Positions 1-8,005 of a stretch of DNA of 64,000 bases are shown piece by piece. The position numbers and the translations under genes were made by a program. Every line of letters begins with the position of its first letter. The first letter of the stretch is position 1. Location: the NCBI RefSeq assembly GCF_016894385.1, contig NZ_CP069812.1, positions 248,001-312,000 on the forward strand. The letters run 5' to 3'. Source of the stretch: Cupriavidus oxalaticus. Lineage in GTDB: Bacteria > Pseudomonadota > Gammaproteobacteria > Burkholderiales > Burkholderiaceae. The notes under the pieces were generated by a model that did no database searches, was not told the DNA's origin, and was given only the letters and a program-made list of their open reading frames with translations.

Positions 1-1198
1 GCAGCGGCGCGGTCTCGTCCGCAGTCGCCGCATGCGCACCCGCTTGCCCGCCCTCAGGCACCCCCAGCACCAGCCGGTCCGCCGCATTCCGCAACTCCCG
101 CACATTCCCAGGCCAAGGCCGCTGCTGCAGCCCCTGCCGCTGCGCCTCCGACAGGATCGGCGCCGGCCGCTGATAGCGCACCGCCGCCACCAGCATGAAG
201 TGCTCGAACAACGCCACGATATCCTCGCGCCGTTCCCGCAAGGGCGGCAGCGCAATCGTGACCACGTTCAGCCGGTAATACAGGTCTTCGCGAAACGTGC
301 CTTGTGCCACCAGCGCATCCATATCCCCCTTTGCCGCCGCCACAATGCGCACATCGATCTTCACCGACGCATTCGACCCCAGCCGCTCCAGCGTGCCTTC
401 CTGCAGCACCCGCAGCAGCTTGACCTGCAGCGCCAGCGGCATGCTCTCGATCTCGTCGAGAAAAAGCGTCCCGCCCGACGCGTGCTCCAGCTTGCCGATA
501 CGTCGCTTGCCCGCTCCGGTGAAAGCGCCTGCCTCATGCCCGAACATCTCGCTCTCGAAGATAGCTTCAGGCACCGCCCCGCAGTTCAGCGCAATAAACG
601 GACCCTCCGCGCGACCGGACAGCGCGTGCAAGCTGCGCGCCACCAGTTCCTTGCCAGTGCCGGTTTCGCCATTGATCATCACCGGCACGTCGGTCGGCGC
701 CACGTTGGCCACCAGCGCCCGCACCTGCCCGATCGCCGGCGAACGCCCGATGATCCGCGTACCCGCCGCGGGACCGGCCAGCTCACGCCGCAACGCCTGG
801 TTCTCCAGTTCGAGCGCCCGCCGCTCCAGCGCCCGGCGCACGGTGTCCGTCAGCCGGTCGGCCCCGAAAGGCTTCTCGATAAAGTCATAGGCGCCTTCAC
901 GCATCGCCTGCACGGCCATCGTGATATCGCCATGCCCCGTCACCAGCACCACCGGCACGCCAGGCGCCGCATTGCGGCAGTGCTGCAGCAGGTCCAGCCC
1001 GCTGGCGCCCGGCAGGCGCACGTCAGTCACCACGACGCCGGGAAAGCCCGCGTGCAGATGCGGCATGGCGGCTTCGGCCGATGGCAGCGCCAGCACGGTA
1101 AAGCCCGCAAGCTCCAGGCTTTGCGCGGTGGCCTGCCGCACCAGCGGCTCGTCTTCGACAAACAGGACTCGCAGACCGTCTTGCATGGCAATGCTCAT
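1..1198 (-). CDS. dctD: Sigma-54-dependent response regulator DctD (partial, C-terminus off the left edge)
   Basis: NtrC-family activator, probably controlling dctA with the kinase encoded upstream. About 399 residues are visible. The receiver domain is N-terminal with the acidic pocket (VEDEP), phospho-acceptor Asp59 (VVVTDVRLPG) and the conserved Lys in FIEKPF. The AAA+ domain follows, with Walker A GETGTGKE and the sigma-54 contact loop GAFTGA. The Fis-type HTH lies beyond the window. The ATG at 1198 overlaps the dctB stop (ATGA), so the two are translationally coupled. The operon position next to dctA favours DctD over other NtrC-family regulators. Confidence 0.93.
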   Translation of the reverse strand, partial: MSIAMQDGLRVLFVEDEPLVRQATAQSLELAGFTVLALPSAEAAMPHLHAGFPGVVVTDVRLPGASGLDLLQHCRNAAPGVPVVLVTGHGDITMAVQAMREGAYDFIEKPFGADRLTDTVRRALERRALELENQALRRELAGPAAGTRIIGRSPAIGQVRALVANVAPTDVPVMINGETGTGKELVARSLHALSGRAEGPFIALNCGAVPEAIFESEMFGHEAGAFTGAGKRRIGKLEHASGGTLFLDEIESMPLALQVKLLRVLQEGTLERLGSNASVKIDVRIVAAAKGDMDALVAQGTFREDLYYRLNVVTIALPPLRERREDIVALFEHFMLVAAVRYQRPAPILSEAQRQGLQQRPWPGNVRELRNAADRLVLGVPEGGQAGAHAATADETAPL

Positions 1199-3249
1199 AG
1201 GGGAGTGGAAACCGGCAGCGCCTCGTTCGCGCCGGGGCTGGCCGGCGCGCGCGCCAGCACCAGCGTGAACTGCGCGCCGCCGCCGGGCATGTTGGCCACG
1301 CTGAGCTGGCCGCCGAACTCGCGCACGATCGACGACGAGATCGCCAGCCCCAGCCCCAGGCCCTGCCCGGTTTCCTTGGTGGTGAAGAAGGGTTCGAACA
1401 GGCGCGGCAGCGCTTCCGGCGCGATGCCGGTGCCGTTGTCGCGCACGGCGATGGTGACGGTGCCGCCGTTGGTGTCGCTGTTGGTGCCGCTGTTGGTGCC
1501 GCTGTTGGTGCCGCCATCGGCCTGCACCTCGATGTCGATGCGGCCTTGCGCGGGCGCCGCCGAGGCGATGGCGTCGAGCGCATTGCCGATCAGGTTCAGC
1601 AGCACCTGTTCAAGCTTGAGTTCGTCGGCACGCACGGACAGGCCAGGCTGCTCGTCGAGCCCAGCCACGCTGATCGTCACCGCACCCAGCCGCGGCGCCA
1701 GCAGCGCCAGCACGTGGTCCAGCGCGGTGCGCACCACCACCGGCCGCCGCACCGGGCGCGCCTTGCCGGCGAACAGCTTGAGCTGGCCGGTGATCTTGCC
1801 CATGCGCTCGGTCAGGTCGGCGATGGCAGTCAGGTTGCCTTCGGCCGCGGCCAGCTGGCCCCGCTCCAGCAGCACGCGGGTGTTGTCCGAGAAGGTGCGC
1901 AGCGCCGCCAGCGGCTGGTTCAGCTCATGCGTGATGCCGGCCGCCATCTGCCCCAGCGCGGCCAGCTTGCTGGCCTGCACCAGTTCGTCCTGCGCCGCGC
2001 GCAGCTCGCTTTCGGCGCGGGTGCGCTCGGCAACCTGTTCCTCGAGCTCCTCGTTGATCGCCATCAGGTCGGCGGTACGCGCTTTCACGCGGCGCTCCAG
2101 CTCGTCGTAGGCCGCTTCCAGCAGCCGTCGGCTGTATTGCATGTCGCGCGCGCGTTGGCGGCGCTGGCGCCAGTTGACCAGCAGCAGGCAGATGCAGGCA
2201 TACGCCAGCGCCGCCGCCACGGTGGCGTTGCGCGCATTGGCCAGCACCGGCTCCAGCGGCGCCATCACCTGCATGGTCCACTCGGCCGGACCCACGGTGC
2301 GGCCCAGTTCCAGGTAGCGGTCGGCACGCAGGGTGGCGTCAGGGGTAAAGGTGGTGCGGGCCGCGCGGGCCTCGTCGCGCACGCGCACCAGCCGCGCGTT
2401 GGCGCCCAGCGTGGTCTGCGCGAGCCAGCGCGTGACGGGTGAATCCAGCGGCTCCAGCGGCAGCGGGGTGACCGCGCGGCCGTGGTACTGGCGCGTGCTT
2501 TCCATCTCGGCCTGCAAGGCCGGCGGCAGCGGCAGCAGCGTGCGGTACTGCCAGGCCGGCACCGACGACAGGAAGATCACGCCGTGGTCGTCGCTGACCA
2601 TCAGCGGCTCGGCGCCGCTGCCGGCGCGCTGGAACCACTCCAGGTTGAGCTTGACCACGGTGACGCCGATGACCTTGCCGTTGGATTCCACCGGCTGCGC
2701 GAGGTAGTAGCCGGGTTCGTCGCTGGTGATGCCGATGGCGTAGAAGCGGCCCATCTTGCCGCCCGCGGCGATCTGGAAGTAGGGGCGGAAGCGGTAGTCG
2801 GTGCCGACGAAGCTGCCGGGCTGCCCATGGTTGCTGGCGGCCAGCGCGATGCCGTTGGCGGCGATCACATAGGTGGCCGATGCATGCGCGCGCCGGTTGA
2901 CCTCGGCCAGGTACTGGTTGGCGGCGGCGACGCGCGCGGGGTCGTGAGGGGAATCGAGCAGCCCGCGCACGAAGGGGTGCAGCGACACCAGCGCGGGCAG
3001 GAATTCGTAGCGGTCGAGGGTACTTTCGAGCGTGGCGGCGTAGCGGTCGGCACGCGTGGCGGTGCTCTGCTGCAGCGTGGCCAGGCCGCGCTGGAACGAC
3101 ACCAGCCAGGTCAGCCCGCATAACAGCAGCAGGCCCGCGGCCAGTGCGAGGGCGAAGCCCCACCACCGGCCGCTGCCGGTATCCGGCGCATGCACCGCGC
3201 GGGTGGCGGCGGGATCATGCACGGCGAGGAAATCGTCGGAGTGTGGCAT
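1195..3249 (-). CDS. dctB: Sensor histidine kinase DctB, C4-dicarboxylate sensing
   Basis: Membrane kinase of 684 aa, partner of DctD. One membrane segment lies at about residues 29-50. A large periplasmic sensor domain follows, then a second membrane segment (about 360-380), a coiled-coil linker, an HisKA box with ITHELNQPL (phospho-His) and an HATPase domain with N box (LNLIGNALDAI), G1 (DNGTGI) and the FEPFFTTK / GLGLGL motifs. I chose the ATG at 3249 because longer in-frame versions add unconserved residues that run into the dctA 3' end. Between the N and G1 boxes is a Gly/Thr/Asn/Ser repeat encoded by a 12-bp tandem repeat. Family knowledge: DctB reads periplasmic succinate, malate and fumarate. 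Confidence 0.93.
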   Translation of the reverse strand: MPHSDDFLAVHDPAATRAVHAPDTGSGRWWGFALALAAGLLLLCGLTWLVSFQRGLATLQQSTATRADRYAATLESTLDRYEFLPALVSLHPFVRGLLDSPHDPARVAAANQYLAEVNRRAHASATYVIAANGIALAASNHGQPGSFVGTDYRFRPYFQIAAGGKMGRFYAIGITSDEPGYYLAQPVESNGKVIGVTVVKLNLEWFQRAGSGAEPLMVSDDHGVIFLSSVPAWQYRTLLPLPPALQAEMESTRQYHGRAVTPLPLEPLDSPVTRWLAQTTLGANARLVRVRDEARAARTTFTPDATLRADRYLELGRTVGPAEWTMQVMAPLEPVLANARNATVAAALAYACICLLLVNWRQRRQRARDMQYSRRLLEAAYDELERRVKARTADLMAINEELEEQVAERTRAESELRAAQDELVQASKLAALGQMAAGITHELNQPLAALRTFSDNTRVLLERGQLAAAEGNLTAIADLTERMGKITGQLKLFAGKARPVRRPVVVRTALDHVLALLAPRLGAVTISVAGLDEQPGLSVRADELKLEQVLLNLIGNALDAIASAAPAQGRIDIEVQADGGTNSGTNSGTNSDTNGGTVTIAVRDNGTGIAPEALPRLFEPFFTTKETGQGLGLGLAISSSIVREFGGQLSVANMPGGGAQFTLVLARAPASPGANEALPVSTPL
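1468..1515. repeat. 12-bp tandem repeat, four copies, inside dctB
   Basis: Four consecutive copies of a GTTGGTGCCGCT-type unit (two differ by one base) lie in frame in dctB. On the coding strand they give GTNS/GTNS/GTNS/DTNG in the loop between the N and G1 boxes of the ATP-binding domain. Copy-number change would keep the frame. Confidence 0.9.
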
Positions 3250-3337
3250 CGGCGTGCGCAAGGGCTGTCGCGCCGATGATACCCGCTGGCGGGCGGCCGG
3301 GGCAGCCGCCCATGCAGCCACCCCCGCTGCGGTGCAC

Positions 3338-4636
3338 TTAGCGGGCGCCCTGGCTGGCCTGGGCGAGCTCGTCGGCAACGCTGCCGCCGCCCTGCAGCAC
3401 CTGTGCCAGGCGCTTGCGGTCCAGCTCGCGTTCCCAGGCCGACACCACCACCGTGGCCACGCCGTTGCCGATGATGTTGGTCAGCGCGCGGCACTCGCTC
3501 ATGAAGCGGTCGATGCCCAGGATCAGCACCATGCCCGCCACCGGGATGGTCGGCACCACTGCCAGCGTCGCGGCCAGCGTGATGAAGCCCGAGCCGGTCA
3601 CGCCGCTGGCGCCCTTGGAGGTGATCATCGCCACCGCCAGGATGGTCAGCTGCTGCATCCACGTCAGTTCGATGCCGGTCGCCTGCGCGATGAAGATCAC
3701 CGCCATCGTCATGTAGATGTTGGTGCCGTCCAGGTTGAACGAATAGCCGGTAGGCACCACCAGGCCCACCACCGACTTGGAGCAGCCCAGCTTCTCCAGC
3801 TTCTCCATCATGTGCGGCAGCGCGGCCTCGGACGAGCTGGTGCCCAGCACGATCAGCAGCTCTTCCTTGATGTACGAGATAAAGCGCACGATGCTGAAGC
3901 CGGTCATGCACGCGATCGTGCCCAGCACCACCAGCACGAAGATGATGGCGGTGAAGTAGAAGGTGCCGATCAGCTTGAGCAGCGGCACCAGCGAGCCCAG
4001 GCCGTACTTGCCGATGGTGAACGCCATCGCGCCGAAGGCGCCGATCGGGGCCACCTTGGTGATCACGTGCACGATGTGGAAGAACACCTTGGAGACCTGC
4101 TCGATCAGCTGCACCACGAAGCGGGCGCGTTCGCCGAGCGTAGCCAGCGCGGCGCCGAAGAACAGCGACACCAGCAGGATCTGCAGGATGTCGCCATTGG
4201 CGAAGGCGCTGAAGACCGTCTCCGGGATGATGTGCATGAAGAACTCGACCGTGCTCTGGCCGTGTGCCTTCGACACGTATTGCGCGATCGCCTTGGTGTC
4301 CAGCGTCGACGGGTCGATGTTGAAGCCCACGCCCGGCTTGAGCAGGTGCGCGGCGCCCAGGCCGATCAGCAGCGCGAAGGTCGACACCACTTCAAAGTAG
4401 AGCAGCGCCTTGCCGCCGACGCGGCCGACCTTCTTCATGTCGCTCATGCCGGCCATGCCGGTCACGACGGTACAGAAGATGATCGGGCCGATGATCATCT
4501 TGATCAGCTTGATGAAGCCATCGCCCAGCGGTTTCATGGCCACGCCTGTATCGGGCCAGTAGTGGCCCAGCAGGATGCCGACCAGGATGGCGAACAGCAC
4601 CTGCACATACAGGATCTTGTAGAAGGGTTTCTTCAT
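3338..4636 (-). CDS. dctA: C4-dicarboxylate:cation symporter DctA
   Basis: Inner-membrane symporter of the DAACS/glutamate-transporter family (432 aa) importing succinate, fumarate and malate. Hallmarks are the serine-rich re-entrant loop [11 protein letters not shown], the NLDGT motif and the [11 protein letters not shown] loop, with about eight hydrophobic segments. The ATG at 4636 follows AGGAAGACACC, a good ribosome-binding site; longer in-frame starts extend into the promoter region. It is first in the leftward order dctA-dctB-dctD, 88 bp before dctB, behind a sigma-54 promoter with paired dyads upstream. Confidence 0.96.
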   Translation of the reverse strand: MKKPFYKILYVQVLFAILVGILLGHYWPDTGVAMKPLGDGFIKLIKMIIGPIIFCTVVTGMAGMSDMKKVGRVGGKALLYFEVVSTFALLIGLGAAHLLKPGVGFNIDPSTLDTKAIAQYVSKAHGQSTVEFFMHIIPETVFSAFANGDILQILLVSLFFGAALATLGERARFVVQLIEQVSKVFFHIVHVITKVAPIGAFGAMAFTIGKYGLGSLVPLLKLIGTFYFTAIIFVLVVLGTIACMTGFSIVRFISYIKEELLIVLGTSSSEAALPHMMEKLEKLGCSKSVVGLVVPTGYSFNLDGTNIYMTMAVIFIAQATGIELTWMQQLTILAVAMITSKGASGVTGSGFITLAATLAVVPTIPVAGMVLILGIDRFMSECRALTNIIGNGVATVVVSAWERELDRKRLAQVLQGGGSVADELAQASQGAR

Positions 4637-4724
4637 GGTGTCTTCCTCGGTGTTGACCGTACCCGGGGCGATGGCGCCGCGGGCGCGCGCCGTCACGGTT
4701 GCGGCGCGTTCAGGGACGGGAATT

Positions 4725-4740
4725 TGCAACCGGCATGCCA
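4725..4740 (-). promoter_or_regulatory. Sigma-54 (-24/-12) promoter of dctA
   Basis: The minus strand reads TGGCATGCCGGTTGCA, matching TGGCACR-N4-TTGCW at all but one fixed position, with correct GG-GC spacing. The predicted start is near 4713, giving a 5' leader of about 77 nt to the dctA ATG. Confidence 0.8.
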
Positions 4741-4812
4741 GTCCAACCGGTATCGCTAACTGACTGATTCACAAGGAAACGCGGGCGTTGCCGGGGCGCG
4801 CTGCCTCCAGGA

Positions 4813-4851
4813 TTCCGGAAATCCGGAGTCCGCGCTTCCGGGGATTCGGAA
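4813..4851. promoter_or_regulatory. Two tandem dyads upstream of dctA, probable DctD enhancer sites
   Basis: Two imperfect palindromes of the form TTCCG-N6-CGGAR lie at 4813-4828 and 4836-4851. Their starts are 23 bp apart, about two helical turns, and roughly 75-110 bp upstream of the -24 element. This is the usual geometry of NtrC-family enhancers. Assignment to DctD is inference from the neighbouring genes. Confidence 0.6.
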
Positions 4852-4957
4852 TGCCGAAGCCGGCAAAGGTGGCCGAGGCGCCACCTGGGCGGTGGCATGC
4901 GGCGGTCAAAGGCGTTGCGCGGGTGCCGGAAGGCGCGGGCGGGCCGCCGCGACGCCG

Positions 4958-4963
4958 TATAAT
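4958..4963 (+). promoter_or_regulatory. -10 element upstream of the ferredoxin gene
   Basis: A perfect TATAAT in otherwise very GC-rich sequence, 70 bp before the ferredoxin ATG. No convincing -35 is visible 16-18 bp upstream. The rest of the 4637-5032 gap holds the dctA control sites. Confidence 0.45.
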
Positions 4964-5032
4964 TCCGAGCTTCCGTTCAATGTCCTGCGGCCATCCTGGC
5001 GCGCGGACCCGCCCTCCTTGTCACCGCATCGC

Positions 5033-5353
5033 ATGAGCAGCTACTACCAGCACCACGTCTTCTTCTGCCTGAACCAGCGCGAGGCCGGCGAGAACTGCTG
5101 CGCCAATTTCAACGCCAAGGCCATGCAGGAATACGCCAAGAAGCGTTGCAAGGAACTCGGCATTGCCGGCGGCGAAGGCCGCGTGCGCATCAACAAGGCG
5201 GGCTGCCTGAACCGGTGTGAACTCGGGCCGGTGCTGGTGGTCTACCCCGAGGCAATTTGGTACACCTTTGTGGACGAGCACGACATCGATGAAATCATCG
5301 ACAGCCACCTGCTCAACGGCAAGCCGGTCGAGCGGCTGATGGTGGACCGCTGA
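5033..5353 (+). CDS. Thioredoxin-like [2Fe-2S] ferredoxin
   Basis: A 106-aa cytoplasmic electron carrier of the (2Fe-2S) ferredoxin family with a thioredoxin fold. The cluster ligands are probably Cys12 (FFCLNQ), Cys22 or Cys23, Cys58 and Cys62 (GCLNRC), the spacing typical of this family. The ATG at 5033 (MSSYYQHHVFF) is chosen because conservation normally begins there; upstream in-frame codons would cross the promoter. It is followed by a T-rich hairpin and a hydrolase gene. Its redox partner is not evident. Confidence 0.88.
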   Translation: MSSYYQHHVFFCLNQREAGENCCANFNAKAMQEYAKKRCKELGIAGGEGRVRINKAGCLNRCELGPVLVVYPEAIWYTFVDEHDIDEIIDSHLLNGKPVERLMVDR

Positions 5354-5403
5354 ACGAGAACGAAGTCCGCGGCGCTGCCAATGCCGCAGCGCCGATGTCA
5401 GAC

Positions 5404-5437
5404 ACCGCCGCCCGCACGCCGGACGGTTTTTTCATTT
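5404..5437 (+). terminator. Possible intrinsic terminator after the ferredoxin gene
   Basis: An imperfect GC stem (CCGCCC / GGACGG with one mismatch) is followed by two T6 runs at about 5427-5437. It lies about 50 bp after the ferredoxin stop. Confidence 0.5.
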
Positions 5438-5514
5438 TTTGCCCCCGGATTTCCGGGCCTGAGCCAGCAGGTTCATCGCCATCCTGACCGCCCCAGACCG
5501 CCCCAGACCACCCT

Positions 5515-6156
5515 ATGAACGCGCATACCCAGGTACTTTCCATCGCCGGCCCCGTCGGCGCGATCGACGTTTCGGTGGACCTGCCGCAAGGCGAGCCGCG
5601 GGGCCTGGCGCTCGTTGCGCATCCGCATCCGCTGTTCGGCGGCACCAAGGACAACAAGGTCGCGCAGACGCTGGCGCGCGCCTTCGTGCAACTGGGCTAT
5701 GCCACTGTGCGCCCCAATTTCCGCGGCGTCGGCGCGACCGGCGGCGAGCACGACAATGGCATCGGCGAGCAGGACGACCTGCTGGCAGTCGTCGCCTGGA
5801 TGCGCGAGCAGACCGCGTGGTCGGCGCAGGCCGCGACGCTGCCGCTGGCGCTGGGCGGCTTCTCCTTCGGCAGCTTTGTCAGCACGCACGTGGCCCGGCG
5901 CCTGGCCGAGGCCGGCACGCCGGCGCAGCGCCTGGTGCTGGTCGGCACCGCCGCCAGCCGCTGGCAGGTGGCCGAGGTGCCCGCCGACACGATCGTCATA
6001 CACGGCGAGCAGGATGACACCGTGCCGCTGGCCAGCGTGTTCGACTGGGCCCGCCCGCAGGAGCTGCCGGTGATCGTGATCCCCGGCGCCGACCATTTCT
6101 TTCACCGCAAGCTGCACCTGATCAAGCAGCTCGTCGTCAACGCGTGGGACCGGTAA
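5515..6156 (+). CDS. Alpha/beta hydrolase (COG2945-like)
   Basis: Small 213-aa cytoplasmic alpha/beta-hydrolase. An oxyanion region HPHPLFGG lies near residues 36-43, the nucleophile elbow GFSFGS places Ser117 as nucleophile, and an acid (Asp167/168, HGEQDDTVP) and His194 (GADHF) complete a plausible triad. No signal peptide. The length matches the short dienelactone-hydrolase-like group. Substrate unknown. The gene precedes a cell-wall carboxypeptidase gene by about 60 bp. Confidence 0.85.
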   Translation: MNAHTQVLSIAGPVGAIDVSVDLPQGEPRGLALVAHPHPLFGGTKDNKVAQTLARAFVQLGYATVRPNFRGVGATGGEHDNGIGEQDDLLAVVAWMREQTAWSAQAATLPLALGGFSFGSFVSTHVARRLAEAGTPAQRLVLVGTAASRWQVAEVPADTIVIHGEQDDTVPLASVFDWARPQELPVIVIPGADHFFHRKLHLIKQLVVNAWDR

Positions 6157-6218
6157 CGGCGCAGCGCCAGCGCACCGTACCGTCCCGCACGATCCCTTTC
6201 ATGTCGGAAACAGAAACA

Positions 6219-7427
6219 ATGCTGAATAGAGCCACGACACGCCTTTCCTCCGCCTTTGCACCAGCCGCCATCGTCGCTGCCGTCGCCACGGCCACGCTGG
6301 CCGCCGCGCCCGCCGCCGTCCTTGCGCAGGGCGTGCCGATGCCGCAGGTCGCAGCCAAGTCGTGGATGCTGTATGACGCGACCAGCGGCCAGGCACTGGC
6401 CTCGCAGAACGCCGACCAGCGCATCGAGCCGGCCTCGCTGACCAAGCTGATGACCGCCTACCTGGCGTTCGAGGCACTCAAGGAAAAGCGCCTGACGCTG
6501 GAACAGACCGTGGTGCCGACCAACCTGGTGCTCAAGGTCAAAAGCGACGAGTCGCGCATGTTCATCGAGCCCAACAAGCCGGTCAGCGTGCAGGACCTGC
6601 TGCTGGGCCTGATCGTGCAGTCGGGCAACGACGCCGCGCTGGCGCTGGCCGAGGCCGTGGGCGGCTCGGAAGAGGGCTTCGTCGCGATGATGAACCGCGA
6701 GGCCCAGCGCATGGGCATGAAGAACACCCACTTCACCAATACCGACGGCATTCCCGACCCGAACCACTACACCACCGCGGTGGACCTGGCGACGCTGACC
6801 ACGCACCTGATCAAGGACTTCCCCGAGTACTACAGCATGTACTCGCAGAAGGAGTTCACCTATAACAAGATCAGGCAGCCCAACCGCAACCGCCTGCTGT
6901 ACATCGACCCGACCGTGGACGGCGTCAAGACCGGCCACACCAAGTCCGCCGGCTATTGCCTGATCTCGTCGGCCCAGCGCCCGCTTGCCAATGTGCCCAA
7001 CGGCCAGCGCCGCCTGATCTCGATCGTGATCGGCACCACCACCGAACAGGTGCGCACGCAGGAAAGCCTGAAGATCCTCAACTACGGCTTCCAGTTCTTC
7101 GACACGCTGCGCCTGTACGACAAGGGCCAGGTGCTGGCCACGCCGGAGATCTACAAGGGCAAGAGCGGCACGGTCAAGATCGGCGTGCAGCACGAGACCT
7201 TCGTCACCGTGCCCAAGGGCACCGGCGGCCGCCTGAAGCCGGTGCTGGAGCGCCAGGAACTGATGATCGCCCCGATCGCGGCGGGCCAGCAGGTGGGCAT
7301 GGTCAAGCTGATGGACGGCGCCACCAAGGTGGCCGAGTTCCCCGTGGTGGCACTGGAAGAAGTGCCCGAGGCCGGCTTCTTCGGCCGCCTGTGGGACACC
7401 ATCCGCCTGTGGTTCAAGCGCAAGTGA
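6219..7427 (+). CDS. dacA: D-alanyl-D-alanine carboxypeptidase (PBP5/6 type)
   Basis: Exported penicillin-binding protein of 402 aa that removes the terminal D-Ala from peptidoglycan stem peptides. A signal peptide runs to about AVLAQG (residue 37). The active-site set is complete: SLTK with Ser73/Lys76, SGN at 135-137 and KTG at 237-239. A PBP5 C-terminal beta domain follows, and the final amphipathic stretch (GFFGRLWDTIRLWFKRK) fits a membrane anchor. Start choice: ATG 6219 has GGAAACAG upstream; ATG 6201 is possible but lacks a ribosome-binding site. Confidence 0.93.
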   Translation: MLNRATTRLSSAFAPAAIVAAVATATLAAAPAAVLAQGVPMPQVAAKSWMLYDATSGQALASQNADQRIEPASLTKLMTAYLAFEALKEKRLTLEQTVVPTNLVLKVKSDESRMFIEPNKPVSVQDLLLGLIVQSGNDAALALAEAVGGSEEGFVAMMNREAQRMGMKNTHFTNTDGIPDPNHYTTAVDLATLTTHLIKDFPEYYSMYSQKEFTYNKIRQPNRNRLLYIDPTVDGVKTGHTKSAGYCLISSAQRPLANVPNGQRRLISIVIGTTTEQVRTQESLKILNYGFQFFDTLRLYDKGQVLATPEIYKGKSGTVKIGVQHETFVTVPKGTGGRLKPVLERQELMIAPIAAGQQVGMVKLMDGATKVAEFPVVALEEVPEAGFFGRLWDTIRLWFKRK

Positions 7428-7476
7428 TTGGCACGCGCGGCCTGGAGATTTGCCGGGCCGCGCCGGAGAAAACGAC

Positions 7477-7785
7477 ATGACTTCCGACAACCAGAGCAGC
7501 GGCAACAAGCCCGGCGATATCCCGCCGGAGCAGTCGCTGATCGAATACCCGAGCCATTTCCCGATCAAGGTGATGGGCTCGATGCAGGACGGCTTTGCCG
7601 AGGCCATCGTCACGCTGGTGCAGGAGTTCGATCCGGACTTCCATGCGGGCAAGATGGAGATGCGGCCTTCGAGCAAGGGCAACTACCTGGGCCTGACCGT
7701 GACGGTGTGGGTGACCAGCCGCGAGCAGCTGGATGATTTGTATCGGGCGCTGACTTCGCATCCGATGGTGAAGGTGGTGCTGTAA
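7477..7785 (+). CDS. ybeD: YbeD-like protein, DUF493
   Basis: A 102-aa DUF493 protein with a small ferredoxin-like (ACT-type) fold. The conserved core begins at LIEYPSHFPIKVMG and ends in the LTSHPMVKVVL strand. The ATG at 7477 follows a GGAGAAAACGAC ribosome-binding site. In many proteobacteria this family sits between a PBP5-type gene and lipB-lipA. Here the PBP gene is upstream but a repeat and an rRNA methyltransferase follow. Function is unproven in the family. Confidence 0.88.
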   Translation: MTSDNQSSGNKPGDIPPEQSLIEYPSHFPIKVMGSMQDGFAEAIVTLVQEFDPDFHAGKMEMRPSSKGNYLGLTVTVWVTSREQLDDLYRALTSHPMVKVVL

Positions 7786-7820
7786 GGCATCTTGCATGAC
7801 TAGCGCTCCCGCTTTGTTTG

Positions 7821-7947
7821 CTCCCCTCTCCCGCTAGCGGGAGAGGGGCCGGGGGTGAGGGCAGGCGCTGGCATACCGACGCCCGTCACTTCGTTCGACA
7901 CTCCCGCCCTCACCCCCAACCCCTCTCCCGCTCGCGGGAGAGGGGAG
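7821..7947. repeat. Inverted-repeat element with ~40-bp arms (short copy)
   Basis: Arms read CTCCCCTCTCCCGC...GCGGGAGAGGGG plus CCGGGGGTGAGGGC on the left and the mirror image on the right; each arm is itself a hairpin. It starts 35 bp after the DUF493 stop. Its left arm matches the ends of the longer copies at 32285-32480 and 61092-61284, but its centre is different. Confidence 0.85.
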
Positions 7948-8005
7948 CCGCTCCCGCAACGTATGAAGCGCGTCGGGCGCGGCATAGCTTCTTCCCCATA
8001 CCAAC

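Noticed and set aside
32..2110. A 692-codon plus-strand frame over dctD/dctB
   Set aside because: The minus strand clearly encodes the two-component pair; the plus frame has low-complexity composition.
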